Assembly: GCA_001001375.1 (NCBI GenBank)
Contig: LCNU01000008.1
Span: 1-41,203 of the forward strand
Direction: 5' to 3'
Origin: Candidatus Amesbacteria bacterium GW2011_GWC1_47_15
GTDB lineage: Bacteria; Patescibacteriota; Microgenomatia; CAZETR01; Amesbacteraceae
DNA length: 41,203 bases
Shown: piece by piece, positions 15,099-23,868 of the stretch
Layout of the letters: the number at the start of each line of letters is the position of its first letter
How positions within the stretch are numbered: the first letter of the stretch is position 1
Position numbers and translations under genes: made by a program
Notes under the pieces: model-generated
Databases searched by the model: none
Seen by the model: only the letters and a program-made list of their open reading frames with translations
Told to the model about the DNA's origin: nothing

Positions 15099-15104
15099 TA
15101 AAAT
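15099..15104 (+). promoter_or_regulatory. -10 element TAAAAT of receiver gene B
   Basis: TAAAAT ends 6 nt before ATG 15111 with no Shine-Dalgarno, so the second receiver gene appears to have its own leaderless promoter rather than depending on gene A. Confidence 0.5.
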
Positions 15105-15110
15105 ATTACT

Positions 15111-15488
15111 ATGGTCAAAAAAGAAGGTGTAAATGTAGTAATTGTAGAAGACGATCGAGATTACTGTGCGTTGTTGAGAGCTATGTTGAAATATGGCGGC
15201 CACCGTGTAGTGGAGGAATTAACCTGGGTGGCGACTGCGATGAACGCTGTAAATGAGTTCAGAAAACAGCGAGTCAATGTGATTACTCTGGACCAAGATT
15301 TGTTTGGAGGAGATGTGGTAAGGGCGGGTTTTATAAAAGCAGTCAGGAAGCAGGTCCCAGATGTAAAAATTATCGGTATGTCAGGATGTGAAATTATGGG
15401 CGGCGAGGTGGACACAGATCTCACGAAAACTGGGTTATGCATTTTGAACACCACGATTGCAAGGCTAATCAGTAAGTCCAAGCAATAA
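15111..15488 (+). CDS. Stand-alone receiver-domain protein B (paralogue of A)
   Basis: This is a 125-aa receiver domain and a tandem copy of the previous gene. Conserved sites are E13, D14, D15, D61 (ITLDQDLFGG), IIGMSGCE at the switch position and the Lys in DLTKTG. D61 and the EEL-x-WVATAMNAV block fall at identical residue numbers in both proteins. The switch residue differs (Thr-Ala in A, Ser-Gly in B), as do the surface residues after D61, which suggests different partners. There is no output domain. It ends directly against the stop of the convergent GH15-like gene. Confidence 0.8.
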   Translation: MVKKEGVNVVIVEDDRDYCALLRAMLKYGGHRVVEELTWVATAMNAVNEFRKQRVNVITLDQDLFGGDVVRAGFIKAVRKQVPDVKIIGMSGCEIMGGEVDTDLTKTGLCILNTTIARLISKSKQ

Positions 15489-16541
15489 TCAATTGCGATC
15501 CATTTCGTAGAGGGCGACGATGAAGAGGGATTCGGACCAGCCAAGGGGAGTGTTTTCGTTGTATTCCGGAGAATTGGAAAAATACAATTCGGGTAAACCT
15601 TCCGGTGTATCCTCCGTGATAAGATTTTTTAACAACTCCCGGGCCTTGGCCTTGCCCCCCATTTTTTCATAGATTATCGCCAACCATGAAAGGCCGAATG
15701 TCCATTCCGCTTCTTCGCTGACACCGTCAGGGTTTTTATTGTAGTATTTGTCTCCTTTATAGCGAATGACCCCCCTTTCCCTTAAGAGATGGTATTCGAC
15801 ATTTTCCAGAATTTCATCCCGTTGATCCCGGTTGACGATATCGTATGGCCAGATGAGGGAGAGCAGTGAGAGATCCACAAATTTACGCTCGGATTCGCGG
15901 GGCAGAAGGCGGGAGAGAGATTCCATCCCGGCCGTAGTCAGTTCTTCAGGTACAAAGATATGGGGCAATCGGGAAACAGACCGTAGGCCGGCCGTACAGG
16001 CGCCCACAGATGAAGCATGAAGCTCCTCGTCCTCCTCCCACATACCTGAATCCCTATCCTGCCAGTATTCGATGGAATCGAGGTAACGAATTAGTTTGTT
16101 TACAATTCGGAAATGTTGGGGAGATGATAACAGGCAACCAGGACGGCGGGTTTCCAACTCTCCCACCCGGAAAAGGATACAGCCGACTGCGTCGTTTTGT
16201 TTGTTTCCCCAGGATTCCCAGAACTCATTAAAGGTTTCGGGGTGGAAACGGGCATGGATATACTGGAAAGCGGCTGAAGGCTTATTGGCGATAGCCCAGT
16301 CGATTTTGGGTTCGTGAAGCAGAAGAACCTGAAGCAGAGCTTTATAGGTCTTTTCAACAGTCGGCCAATCCCCCAGAACTTCAAAAGCGATAGTCTCATA
16401 AAAATTATCCCGCAGCCAGGATTTGTCATAGCCGGTTGGACTGTCTTTTTTTGAAGCGGAAAAAAGGCCGGATGGATACTGCAGGGCTTGAAGTATACCC
16501 AAATGGCGGTCTATTAACTGCTGATAAGTCAACCGGGCCAT
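15489..16541 (-). CDS. Glycoside hydrolase family 15-like (alpha,alpha)6-barrel protein
   Basis: This 350-aa protein resembles the glucoamylase / phosphorylase-kinase-alpha group (GH15-like). Typical elements are the N-terminal WLRDNFYETIAF, the central RDSGMWEEDEELHASSVGACTAGL with acidic residues at the likely catalytic site, EEAEWTFGLSWLAIIYEKMG, and the C-terminal ENTPLGWSESLFIVALYEM. There is no signal peptide, so it would act in the cytoplasm on a glucan, maltodextrin or trehalose-like substrate. That is inferred, and a non-catalytic role is possible. It is a single gene with its own promoter, divergent from the 75-aa Cys-rich gene. Confidence 0.8.
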   Translation of the reverse strand: MARLTYQQLIDRHLGILQALQYPSGLFSASKKDSPTGYDKSWLRDNFYETIAFEVLGDWPTVEKTYKALLQVLLLHEPKIDWAIANKPSAAFQYIHARFHPETFNEFWESWGNKQNDAVGCILFRVGELETRRPGCLLSSPQHFRIVNKLIRYLDSIEYWQDRDSGMWEEDEELHASSVGACTAGLRSVSRLPHIFVPEELTTAGMESLSRLLPRESERKFVDLSLLSLIWPYDIVNRDQRDEILENVEYHLLRERGVIRYKGDKYYNKNPDGVSEEAEWTFGLSWLAIIYEKMGGKAKARELLKNLITEDTPEGLPELYFSNSPEYNENTPLGWSESLFIVALYEMDRN

Positions 16542-16547
16542 AAATTT

Positions 16548-16553
16548 ATTTTA
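16548..16553 (-). promoter_or_regulatory. -10 element TAAAAT of the GH15-like gene
   Basis: On the minus strand TAAAAT ends 6 nt before ATG 16541 and no Shine-Dalgarno is present, which predicts a leaderless transcript. Confidence 0.55.
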
Positions 16554-16571
16554 TCCCCTTTTAATATTAAT

Positions 16572-16600
16572 TTGTATTTTGTAAAAAATATTTGTATTAT
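16572..16600 (+). promoter_or_regulatory. Promoter TTGTAT-N17-TATTAT
   Basis: TTGTAT (16572-16577) and TATTAT (16595-16600) are separated by the optimal 17 nt. The -10 ends 7 nt before ATG 16608 and there is no Shine-Dalgarno. Confidence 0.6.
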
Positions 16601-16607
16601 GTCGTGA

Positions 16608-16835
16608 ATGGAAACAGTCAGAAAAGAAACTCAATTACCAGAGGATTATCTGTTGCGTTTAAAAGTCCACGAAAAATTTGATGCAAGGGACGGGATTTGT
16701 CCGAACGGCGGATGTTTTTGGACTCTTAAAGGGATTTTTCCTCAAGCTCTTTGCCGAATGCACTACTTAGACAATTCAGCCCACGGGAAATGCCTGAAAA
16801 GTGTGATTGATCGCAATCTTCCAATCGCCGGATAG
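16608..16835 (+). CDS. Hypothetical Cys-rich protein, 75 aa
   Basis: This small soluble protein has a good promoter. Four Cys and two His in the middle and end (GICPNGGCFW, LCRMHYLDNSAHGKC) could form one zinc site, but the spacing fits no zinc-finger family I know. The N-terminus is charged and helical. The protein is followed by about 90 bp with no gene, before the convergent ZnF-UBP gene. Function is unknown. The promoter geometry is the main argument that it is expressed. Confidence 0.6.
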   Translation: METVRKETQLPEDYLLRLKVHEKFDARDGICPNGGCFWTLKGIFPQALCRMHYLDNSAHGKCLKSVIDRNLPIAG

Positions 16836-16924
16836 GTAAACGTATTATTTAAACGCGTCGATAATTGCCCGGGGTATACTTTTGATTATAGTTCCGGTCC
16901 CGGTATTTTTCTTTCATACGAGGA

Positions 16925-17185
16925 TTATAGCAATATTTCGTCCACGTAGCACCACATCCAGGATTCTCCCGGTTCGAATGAACGCATAACCGGGTGCCTC
17001 GCAACCTTGAAATGCTTTGTCGCGTGCTTGTTTTTTGAATTGTCGCAGCAGCCGACATGACCGCATGTAAGACAGAGTCGCAAGTGGACCCAGTTGTCCC
17101 CTATTTTCAAGCAGTCCTCGCAACCCTCGGCAGAAGGAGTAACCTGTTTAATTTGATCCAGATGGGTACATACAGCAGCAGGCAT
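16925..17185 (-). CDS. UBP-type zinc-finger protein
   Basis: The start is taken at ATG 17185 (86 aa) instead of 17293, because TATAAT ends 10 nt upstream and the family begins near this point. The protein is a single ZnF-UBP domain with VCTHL, GCEDCLKIGDNWVHLRLCLTCGHVGCCD, then HATKHF and HPVMRSF and a terminal WMWCYVDE. These supply the usual Cys and His zinc ligands in order. In eukaryotes this domain binds free C-termini of ubiquitin. In bacteria it occurs as short stand-alone proteins of unclear role. It is divergent from a small zincin-type metallopeptidase. Confidence 0.88.
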   Translation of the reverse strand: MPAAVCTHLDQIKQVTPSAEGCEDCLKIGDNWVHLRLCLTCGHVGCCDNSKNKHATKHFKVARHPVMRSFEPGESWMWCYVDEILL

Positions 17186-17195
17186 AACTGAAAAA

Positions 17196-17216
17196 ATTAT
17201 ACTATTGGGGTAAACT
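17196..17216. promoter_or_regulatory. Divergent -10 elements of ZnF-UBP and zincin genes
   Basis: TATAAT on the minus strand (17201-17196) serves the ZnF-UBP gene with a 10-nt gap to its ATG. TAAACT on the plus strand (17211-17216) ends 9 nt before ATG 17226. The two promoters sit back to back within 21 bp. Confidence 0.45.
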
Positions 17217-17225
17217 AGCGGATAC

Positions 17226-17585
17226 ATGAAACCGGAAGAATTTGAGGAAATCGTGGCGCAGGCGCTGGACGGATTGCCGGAGGAATTTGCCAAAGCACTG
17301 GAAAATGTCGCTGTAACCGTAGAGGAATGGCCGACACCTCAGGATTTGAGAAGCGTCGGTATCAGCCACGGAACTCTTTTTGGGCTGTACCGGGGAGTAC
17401 CAAAACCTGCCCGGGCCGGAATACCCCCAGTGGTTCCAGATAAGATCGTAATTTTTTCCGGGCCGATATTGGCATTTTCCTCTGATCCGAATGCGGCAAG
17501 AGAGCAGATCAGAAAAACCGTGCTGCACGAAATCGGACACTATTTCGGAATGAGCGAAGAAGAGATAAGGAGATCAGGAAATTAG
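17226..17585 (+). CDS. Small zincin-type metallopeptidase family protein
   Basis: This is a 119-aa protein of the minimal zincin family (Zincin_1, MMP37-like). The metal motif HEIGHYFGMSEEE (HExxH followed by Glu) lies near the C-terminus. The N-terminus MKPEEFEEIVAQALDGLPEEFAKALENVAVTVEE is typical of the family. LFGLYRG and PDKIVIFSGPIL complete the family pattern. It has no signal peptide and no membrane anchor, so it is cytoplasmic. Substrates of this family are unknown. It converges with the GT-C gene downstream across 74 bp without other features. Confidence 0.88.
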   Translation: MKPEEFEEIVAQALDGLPEEFAKALENVAVTVEEWPTPQDLRSVGISHGTLFGLYRGVPKPARAGIPPVVPDKIVIFSGPILAFSSDPNAAREQIRKTVLHEIGHYFGMSEEEIRRSGN

Positions 17586-17659
17586 GATCAATTACGGATA
17601 AGAAATGGCATGGGGATGGGTAGAAAAAAGTGGGTGGCCAGGCCTGACGGAATCGCCGT

Positions 17660-19333
17660 TTAAGGGGAAGTGGGTGTAGTGAAGATGTAGAAAGCCGGCC
17701 GGGAGTCCGGATAAAAAAGTGTCTGCAAATAACCTTCATGGACTGCTTTTTCAAACAGGAGTGCGTCCGCAATAACCAAATTTTTGCCTTTTAGCCTTGA
17801 AAAATCCATTTTCAGCCAATCACGGGTACCGGGTGGAAGAATATAAATGTTACCCATGCGCAGTCCATCCAAACCGGGCATAATTTCCTCGCTTTGTAAT
17901 GGGTGGGACTGCTGAAACCGGCGGGGATCCGGCCGGGCTTCAAACATATAGGCCATAAGTGCTGTCTGGTCGTACATGTCCAGAAATATCCGGTCATATG
18001 ACTGAGAATTGTCCAGCGCATAACGGACAGCCTGGGAATATCCGAAATTGAAAGACCTGAAACTTTCGGAGCGATAAGAGGTGAAATAGTAGAAAGAGAA
18101 CAAGAATAAAGAGACAAAGAAAAGTGAAAGATAGGACACAATTAGGATTTTCGAAAATATTAATCGACGCAGGCCAAGGGCGATAACAATGGAAACAACG
18201 GGTAGCAGAAATATCAGGCGCAGGGAATGGGTGCCGCCGTCCCGCGTGATGACGGAAGACAAAGGAGCAAGCAATAATAAGCAAACGATCAAGCGGGAAT
18301 GCGGACGGGTAACGTAGGTTAGCGAGAACAGGGCAAACAGGCCAAATAAGAAGGGGGCAAGGTCTATCAGGTGGAACTGGGCATATGCAGTTTCTGAAGG
18401 AGAATGACGAGGTTGAGGATCGCCCCTGACAAAAAGAAATTCGGTAGAAAGCGATGAGACATAGTTATTTAAAACAGCGGAACCCCAGAATGTTAATTTG
18501 TTGTAGACTAAGCGGGCCTGAAGGCTGGGGGACATACCAATGGAGCGTTTGAAGCCTGCAGCCAAGTCTACCAGCTGGCGCTTGGAATCCACTTCTGCAG
18601 AGGTAACAGGGTCGGTGAATACCAATAGTTCCCTCAGGCGCATGGATGCAGGACCGAAGGTTGAAGAATAAAGAATCGGAAAGGATAACAAGAATACAAG
18701 AATTAACGAATTAAAGATATAATGCCGAGGGAGCAAAATGATTTGGCGAAAATAAATAATAAACAGGAGCAAGAGAGTGAGGGGGACGAAAAGTTTGGCA
18801 GGACTGTATGTCCAGAAAGACAGGCCAAAACCCAAAGCAGATATAATAAACCACCGGGGGCGGTAAAAGCCGCGGTAAAAAGCCGCCAACCCGAGAAGAT
18901 ACAAAGCTAAAAGGGTGGTAGTCTCGAACGCGATCCGACTCAGGTGTAAATGCCAGGGAGACAGAGCCATCACCGCCGCAGGCAGCCAGGAGTATTTACC
19001 CAGCCTAAGCAACAACACGGACAAAACATATAACACAGCTATACCGATAAGTCCCATCAAGGCTGAAGTAAGCCGAACAGAAAATGGGTTGAGGCCGAAG
19101 AGCTCCACCAAGGGAACTGTCAGGTATATATAAAGCGGAGTCCGGTAATCGGCAAAGGAATGCACATGAACGGGAATGGGGTTGTTGAAATAATCCTTTC
19201 CGGTTTTTAGTAAAGAATAAGCCTGATAACCCACATCCATTTCATCCCAATACAGAGCTGAAGGATGGGAGGGAAAGTAAAAAAAACGAAGAAAAAGCGA
19301 GAGGGCTACAAGGAAAGCCAGGGCAGCCTTCAT
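17660..19333 (-). CDS. GT-C fold membrane glycosyltransferase (PMT/ArnT-like)
   Basis: This is a 557-aa integral membrane protein with about 11-13 hydrophobic helices. The first extracytoplasmic loop carries the acidic pair of the GT-C superfamily ([22 protein letters not shown]) and the aromatic-basic motif [16 protein letters not shown]. The last third (after about 430) is a soluble extracytoplasmic domain ([18 protein letters not shown]... TRDWLKMDF). Such enzymes transfer sugars from polyprenyl-phosphate donors to glycans, lipids or proteins outside the membrane. Donor and acceptor are unknown. Its start overlaps the rplS stop by 4 nt (ATGA), so it is translated together with a ribosomal protein, which is probably a chance operon arrangement. 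Confidence 0.85.
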   Translation of the reverse strand: MKAALAFLVALSLFLRFFYFPSHPSALYWDEMDVGYQAYSLLKTGKDYFNNPIPVHVHSFADYRTPLYIYLTVPLVELFGLNPFSVRLTSALMGLIGIAVLYVLSVLLLRLGKYSWLPAAVMALSPWHLHLSRIAFETTTLLALYLLGLAAFYRGFYRPRWFIISALGFGLSFWTYSPAKLFVPLTLLLLFIIYFRQIILLPRHYIFNSLILVFLLSFPILYSSTFGPASMRLRELLVFTDPVTSAEVDSKRQLVDLAAGFKRSIGMSPSLQARLVYNKLTFWGSAVLNNYVSSLSTEFLFVRGDPQPRHSPSETAYAQFHLIDLAPFLFGLFALFSLTYVTRPHSRLIVCLLLLAPLSSVITRDGGTHSLRLIFLLPVVSIVIALGLRRLIFSKILIVSYLSLFFVSLFLFSFYYFTSYRSESFRSFNFGYSQAVRYALDNSQSYDRIFLDMYDQTALMAYMFEARPDPRRFQQSHPLQSEEIMPGLDGLRMGNIYILPPGTRDWLKMDFSRLKGKNLVIADALLFEKAVHEGYLQTLFYPDSRPAFYIFTTPTSP

Positions 19334-19659
19334 GAAGTTGCCTGGGTAATTTGGGCGACTTTGCGGGCAGACTGGGAGCGGACGTAATGCAGTTTGGCCC
19401 GGCGGACAGAACCAGATTTTTTGACCTCAATTTTGGAAATCCAGGGTGAAAAAACCGGAAGAATACGTTCCACCCCGATACCACCAGCAGCCATCTTTCT
19501 GACCGTAAAGGTTTGGTTCTCTCCCCTACCCCGGATACCGATCACAAGACCTTCGAAAATCTGGATACGCTCCTTACCGCCCTCCAGAATCCGCAAATGC
19601 AAGCGGATGAGATCTCCGACATGGAACTCGGTTTCTTTAATAGTAATTCTATTGGCCAT
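19330..19659 (-). CDS. rplS: 50S ribosomal protein L19
   Basis: This is a 109-aa protein matching bacterial L19 over its length: [68 protein letters not shown], then the basic [10 protein letters not shown]19 lies at the interface of the ribosomal subunits. In many bacteria rplS sits with rpsP, rimM and trmD. Here it is instead between dnaE (30 bp upstream) and a GT-C gene (overlapping). No Shine-Dalgarno is obvious. The short tail after HYVR ([15 protein letters not shown]) is a family-typical variable end. Confidence 0.97.
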   Translation of the reverse strand: MANRITIKETEFHVGDLIRLHLRILEGGKERIQIFEGLVIGIRGRGENQTFTVRKMAAGGIGVERILPVFSPWISKIEVKKSGSVRRAKLHYVRSQSARKVAQITQATS

Positions 19660-19688
19660 ATATTAAGGGCTATAACGTCAATTTTAGC

Positions 19689-22600
19689 TCAGGAGGGGTT
19701 TTTTAACAAGGCATCGATCTTATTTTTTAATTGTTCTGACCAATCCAGGCCGTAGGGCAGAGGAAGGATTTTGGAAGATCCATTGCGGTAAAAGACCAAC
19801 TGAACAGGCTTATCCCCTTTATTTTCCTGAAGAAGCTGATTAAGAGCGACCAGGCGGGCGGAAGGGAATGAGGAAGGGATTTCTATAGTGACTACAGAAG
19901 TATTGATTGAATTGCCGTTGCCGTTGTTTGTTTGAGGAAGGGCCGTGTCAGGACCTGTAAATGCTACTGCTGATTCCACTACCAAACTCAAATCGCGGCT
20001 TGTATCCGGGTTTTCGTCGTCCGATTCCGACGAGCCGCGAACTTCAAGACGACCGGAAACCAAAACAACGGTGTCCGTCTGCCATACATCTGAAGTTGCC
20101 GCGAATATTTTGGGGAAAACTACAACTTCTACATAACGGCCTAAATCTGTAATCCTGGCAAAACACATCTGCTGGTTTGAGGTCCTGGTGACAACATTAC
20201 GGCAGGATTCAATTATTCCTCCGGTGATGACGGACTGTCCTGAATGGGCTTCGAGATAAAGATTTGAGATAGAGACTGAAATTTTGGACTTTAACAAATC
20301 TAATTTTTCCGCATGGGGGTGTTCCGTAAGATAGAAACCCAATAGTTCTTTTTCCAGGGTAAGCTTCTGCTGTTTTTCAAACTCCGGAATATCGGGAAAA
20401 TTGTCCGAGGGGTCCGACTTTTCGTCCGATCCGAAGAGGCTCCCCTGACCCATACTTTTGAGCTTGCTTAAAGTTGTCCCCATTTCCCGGATCTTATCCA
20501 GAGCAGCCAGCATGGCAGAACGCTTACCGAATGAATCCAGCCCACCTGCCTTAATGAGACTTTCGAGCACTTTACGGTTTACTTTCTGGCTGTCCACACG
20601 GAGAATAAAATCTGTAAGCGACAGAAACTGTCCCTTGGCCCGGGCCTCAAGAATGAGTTTTATGGCTATATCACCCACATTTTTGATAGCAGACAGACCA
20701 AATCGGATCGCCCGGCCGTCCAATGATTTAACGTGGAGCTCTATCGTAAACCCGAAATCTGAACTATTGATATCCGGAGGCAAAACCTTGATTTTCATAC
20801 GGCGGCATTCTTCGATAGCTTCCACTACCTTTTCGGTATTACCCGACTCCGCCGATAGTAGGGCAGTCATGTATTCCACCGGATAGTGGGCTTTGAGGTA
20901 TGCAGACTGATATGACACAAGTCCGTAAGAAGCGGCATGGGCTTTGTTGAAACCGTAACCCTGAAAGGGTACAAAAAGTTCCCATAATTTTTCCGCTTCA
21001 GCTGCGGTCATGCCCGAGTGTTTGACACAGCCGGCAACAAATATTTCATGCTGCTGGGCCATTTCCTTGGGCTTTTTTTTACCTATAGCGCCTCTGAGCG
21101 CATCTACTGAACCCCAATCGTAACCTGCCATTTCCAGAGCTGTAAACAGGACGTCTTCCTGATATACCAAAATCCCAAATGATTTATCCAGAAACTTCTC
21201 CATTTTGGGATGCATATAAGTCACGGGAGAACGGCGGTTTTTGCGGGCGATGTATTCGGGAATGTTTGCCATGGGACCGGGACGGAACAAGGCAATCATA
21301 ACCATGATATCTTCTATACGCGTTGGTTTGAGCTCACGCAGCCACTTGGTCATACCGGATCCACCAAGCTGAAATACTCCCATAGTTTCACCTCGAGACA
21401 ACATACTGAACGTCTTTTTATCATCCAGGGGAAGATACCCGAGATCTATCCGGGTGGCTCGTGTCTTTTCCACAATATCCCTTGCAGCGCCGAGAATTGA
21501 TAAGTTGCGAATACCCAGAATATCGAATTTGACCAGACCGACGTCTTCGCAAGCGTGCATTTCATACTGGGTAATCAATTTACTGCCGTTTGGTTCCAAT
21601 TGCAGTGGGGTGTAATCCGTCATAGCTGTGGGGGAAACAACCAACCCCGCTGCATGGACAGATGAGTGCCGGGCATTTCCTTCGATCTGACGGGCCAGAT
21701 CTATAAGCTGACGGGCGGCCGGATCCGAGTCGTAGAGGATCTTGAGTTCGGGACTTATCTCCAGTGCGTGTTCCAAAGTCATGGGAAAACCCTGGGAACC
21801 CATAGGTACCAGCTTGGCAATTTTATCCGGAAAAGAGTAAGGATGGCCCAGGACACGACCTACATCACGTACAGCCGCCCGAGCCAGCATGCGGCCGAAG
21901 GTACAAATCTGAGCGACTTTGTCTGCACCGTATTTTTCGACGATATTTGCAATCAATTCTTCGCGCCTGTCGTCTGCAATATCCAGATCGATATCCGGCG
22001 GTTTGGGACGATAAGGATTAAGGAACCGTTCAAAAGGCAGTCCGTATTTGACCGGGTCAACCGTCGTGATACCGAGTACATATGAGACCAGCGAACCGGC
22101 CGCAGAACCCCGGGTATTTGTAATTATTCCCAATTCGGTACACCAGTTGACCATGTCCGCCATCATTAAAAAGTACGGAGCATAACCTTTGGTGATAATA
22201 ACTTCAAGTTCAAATTCCAGACGCCGATTTAGTTCCTCTGAAGCGCCGGGAATTTTTTCCTGAAGGCGGGACAGGGACAGACGTCGCAGATGATCCGGGG
22301 CGGAGACATTTTCCGGAAGATCAATATTAGGAAAATGCCATTGTCCCAGCTCAATTGCCAGATCCACCTTTTCGGCGACCTGCAGCGTGTTTTCCAAAGC
22401 ATCCGGTACATCGGTAAATATATCCGCCATTTCGGCACCGGAACGCAAATGAAAAGTGGGAGTATCTACATAGCGCATCCTTTCGATATCCGAGACGTTT
22501 TTCCCTGTGGAAACGCAAACCAATACATCCTGGGCAACAGCATCCATCTGCTGAAGATAATGGGAATCATTGGTAGCCACCAGTTTGATACCCAAACGGC

Positions 22601-23258
22601 GACTGAGACTGATAATTCCTTTTACCCAGGCATCTTCCGTTTGCTGCATCCTGGTTAACTGATCTTTTATTTTTGAGTCTGAAGCGGAACCGACGTAATC
22701 GGAAAACTGATGACGCTGGATTTCCAGATAGTAATCGTCACCGAAGACCTCCTGATACCATTGGACTGCAGGAACTGCCTTTTCCACTCCACCGGAGACA
22801 ATAATCTGGGCAATTTCTCCCTTGGGGCAAGCGGAAAGACAAATAAGCCCTTCACTATGAAGGGCCAAGGTATTCTTATCAAAACGCGGGCGGTAATAAA
22901 ATCCTTCAAGGTGAGCTATCGTGGAAAGCTTCATCAGGTTGCGGTATCCTGTGTGGTTTTTGGCAATCAGGACCAAGTGATAGTTTTCCTTATCTGCTCT
23001 GCTTTCTTTATTTCTGAGATCGCCGGTTACCATATACCCCTCCATTCCGATAAGCGGTTTTATCTTTTCCTTTTTGCATTCCTTATAAAATTCAATCGCA
23101 CCATAGATTACTCCATGATCCGTAAGCGCTACAGACCGCATATCCATATTTTTGGCAGTGGTTACGAGATTAACCGGACTATGATCTCTGGAGATTTTAG
23201 ACAGACCGTCCAACAGTGAATATTCGGAATGGCAGTGAAGATGAATAAACCCGGGCAT
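19689..23258 (-). CDS. dnaE: DNA polymerase III alpha subunit
   Basis: This is the replicative C-family polymerase. The ORF track begins at 23306, but ATG 23258 (1189 aa) has AAAGGA placed 6 nt upstream and gives the family N-terminus MPGFIHLHCHSEYSLLDG. The PHP domain (about 1-280) keeps its metal-binding motifs HLHCH and LTDHG, so intrinsic exonuclease activity is possible. The palm carries the catalytic Asp pair in PDIDLDIADDRR and the third Asp in VKFDILGIRNL. Next come the helix-hairpin-helix region (FGFNKAHAASYGLVSYQSAYLKAHYP... VNRKVLESLIKAGGLDSFG) and an OB domain (ITGGIIESCRNVVTRTSNQQM). The C-terminal tau-binding-like part is present. It reads into rplS after 29 bp. Confidence 0.97.
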   Translation of the reverse strand: MPGFIHLHCHSEYSLLDGLSKISRDHSPVNLVTTAKNMDMRSVALTDHGVIYGAIEFYKECKKEKIKPLIGMEGYMVTGDLRNKESRADKENYHLVLIAKNHTGYRNLMKLSTIAHLEGFYYRPRFDKNTLALHSEGLICLSACPKGEIAQIIVSGGVEKAVPAVQWYQEVFGDDYYLEIQRHQFSDYVGSASDSKIKDQLTRMQQTEDAWVKGIISLSRRLGIKLVATNDSHYLQQMDAVAQDVLVCVSTGKNVSDIERMRYVDTPTFHLRSGAEMADIFTDVPDALENTLQVAEKVDLAIELGQWHFPNIDLPENVSAPDHLRRLSLSRLQEKIPGASEELNRRLEFELEVIITKGYAPYFLMMADMVNWCTELGIITNTRGSAAGSLVSYVLGITTVDPVKYGLPFERFLNPYRPKPPDIDLDIADDRREELIANIVEKYGADKVAQICTFGRMLARAAVRDVGRVLGHPYSFPDKIAKLVPMGSQGFPMTLEHALEISPELKILYDSDPAARQLIDLARQIEGNARHSSVHAAGLVVSPTAMTDYTPLQLEPNGSKLITQYEMHACEDVGLVKFDILGIRNLSILGAARDIVEKTRATRIDLGYLPLDDKKTFSMLSRGETMGVFQLGGSGMTKWLRELKPTRIEDIMVMIALFRPGPMANIPEYIARKNRRSPVTYMHPKMEKFLDKSFGILVYQEDVLFTALEMAGYDWGSVDALRGAIGKKKPKEMAQQHEIFVAGCVKHSGMTAAEAEKLWELFVPFQGYGFNKAHAASYGLVSYQSAYLKAHYPVEYMTALLSAESGNTEKVVEAIEECRRMKIKVLPPDINSSDFGFTIELHVKSLDGRAIRFGLSAIKNVGDIAIKLILEARAKGQFLSLTDFILRVDSQKVNRKVLESLIKAGGLDSFGKRSAMLAALDKIREMGTTLSKLKSMGQGSLFGSDEKSDPSDNFPDIPEFEKQQKLTLEKELLGFYLTEHPHAEKLDLLKSKISVSISNLYLEAHSGQSVITGGIIESCRNVVTRTSNQQMCFARITDLGRYVEVVVFPKIFAATSDVWQTDTVVLVSGRLEVRGSSESDDENPDTSRDLSLVVESAVAFTGPDTALPQTNNGNGNSINTSVVTIEIPSSFPSARLVALNQLLQENKGDKPVQLVFYRNGSSKILPLPYGLDWSEQLKNKIDALLKNPS

Positions 23259-23532
23259 ATTTTGTCCTTTGTTGACAGCGGACCAGCCGCAGTTTCCGTA
23301 ACTCATTTAATTTACTCATTTGCCAAGCATTTTTCAACCGCAGTTTACTCAACTCTTACTGAGCTCTTGGGAAACCAATGCAGAATGAGTAATTACATAA
23401 GAGAAAATAATGAGCGATATTTAATCTGAACCATATATCCCTGCCCGAATATCCCGGGAGTTTGACAGGCTGGCGATAGAAAAGAAACCGGGAGTTCCGA
23501 TTTATTCAACATTAGCCCAAGGACTTCTGGGA

Positions 23533-23868
23533 TTGGATTTCGGATCAGCCGAGGCAAATGAATATGCCGTGATATCCGCCTTGGCTATTTCCGATAAAAA
23601 CAGGGTGAAAAAAAGACAGGCAGAGTTGGACAGACTATTAGAGTCGGCCATAGTAAAAGGTTCATATACTTTATTCGAGGCTAGGGAAAAACTCAAACTG
23701 CAGAAAAGGCTGGAGGAAATGGAAAAAACAGCCGAAGAGACGCTACGTATACTGGAAAAGAGACGGCAGGAGATGAACTACTCAGGAATTCTAGACCGAA
23801 CAAGAATGCAGTCAATTGAAAAAACCCTGGAGAAACATTTCCAAAAAGGAAAAAGTAAACATGATTAG
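23533..23868 (+). CDS. Hypothetical coiled-coil protein, start uncertain
   Basis: The ORF track begins at TTG 23533 (111 aa), with AGGA 9 nt upstream. The C-terminal two thirds is a long charged coiled coil (REKLKLQKRLEEMEKTAEETLRILEKRRQEM). The same frame is open upstream to a TAA at 23422, and this stretch also reads like protein (PYIPARISREFDRLAIEKK, then IYSTLAQGLLGL). Before the TAA lies an ATG (23410) four codons away. The gene may therefore have lost its first codons to a nonsense mutation, or it starts at TTG. Its stop overlaps that of the convergent gatB. The 274 bp between the dnaE start and 23533 hold no other gene. No function can be assigned. Confidence 0.6.
   Translation: MDFGSAEANEYAVISALAISDKNRVKKRQAELDRLLESAIVKGSYTLFEAREKLKLQKRLEEMEKTAEETLRILEKRRQEMNYSGILDRTRMQSIEKTLEKHFQKGKSKHD

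Noticed and set aside
20458-23219. Several plus-strand ORFs of 60-169 aa opposite dnaE
   Set aside because: They are antisense shadows of a full-length, motif-complete dnaE. The mix of Ser-rich and aromatic sequence is typical of reverse-frame reading.
23307-23430. Repeated TGAGTAA-like words upstream of dnaE
   Set aside because: The copies are short, unevenly spaced and of mixed orientation. No DnaA box, iteron pattern or AT-rich unwinding region supports an origin.
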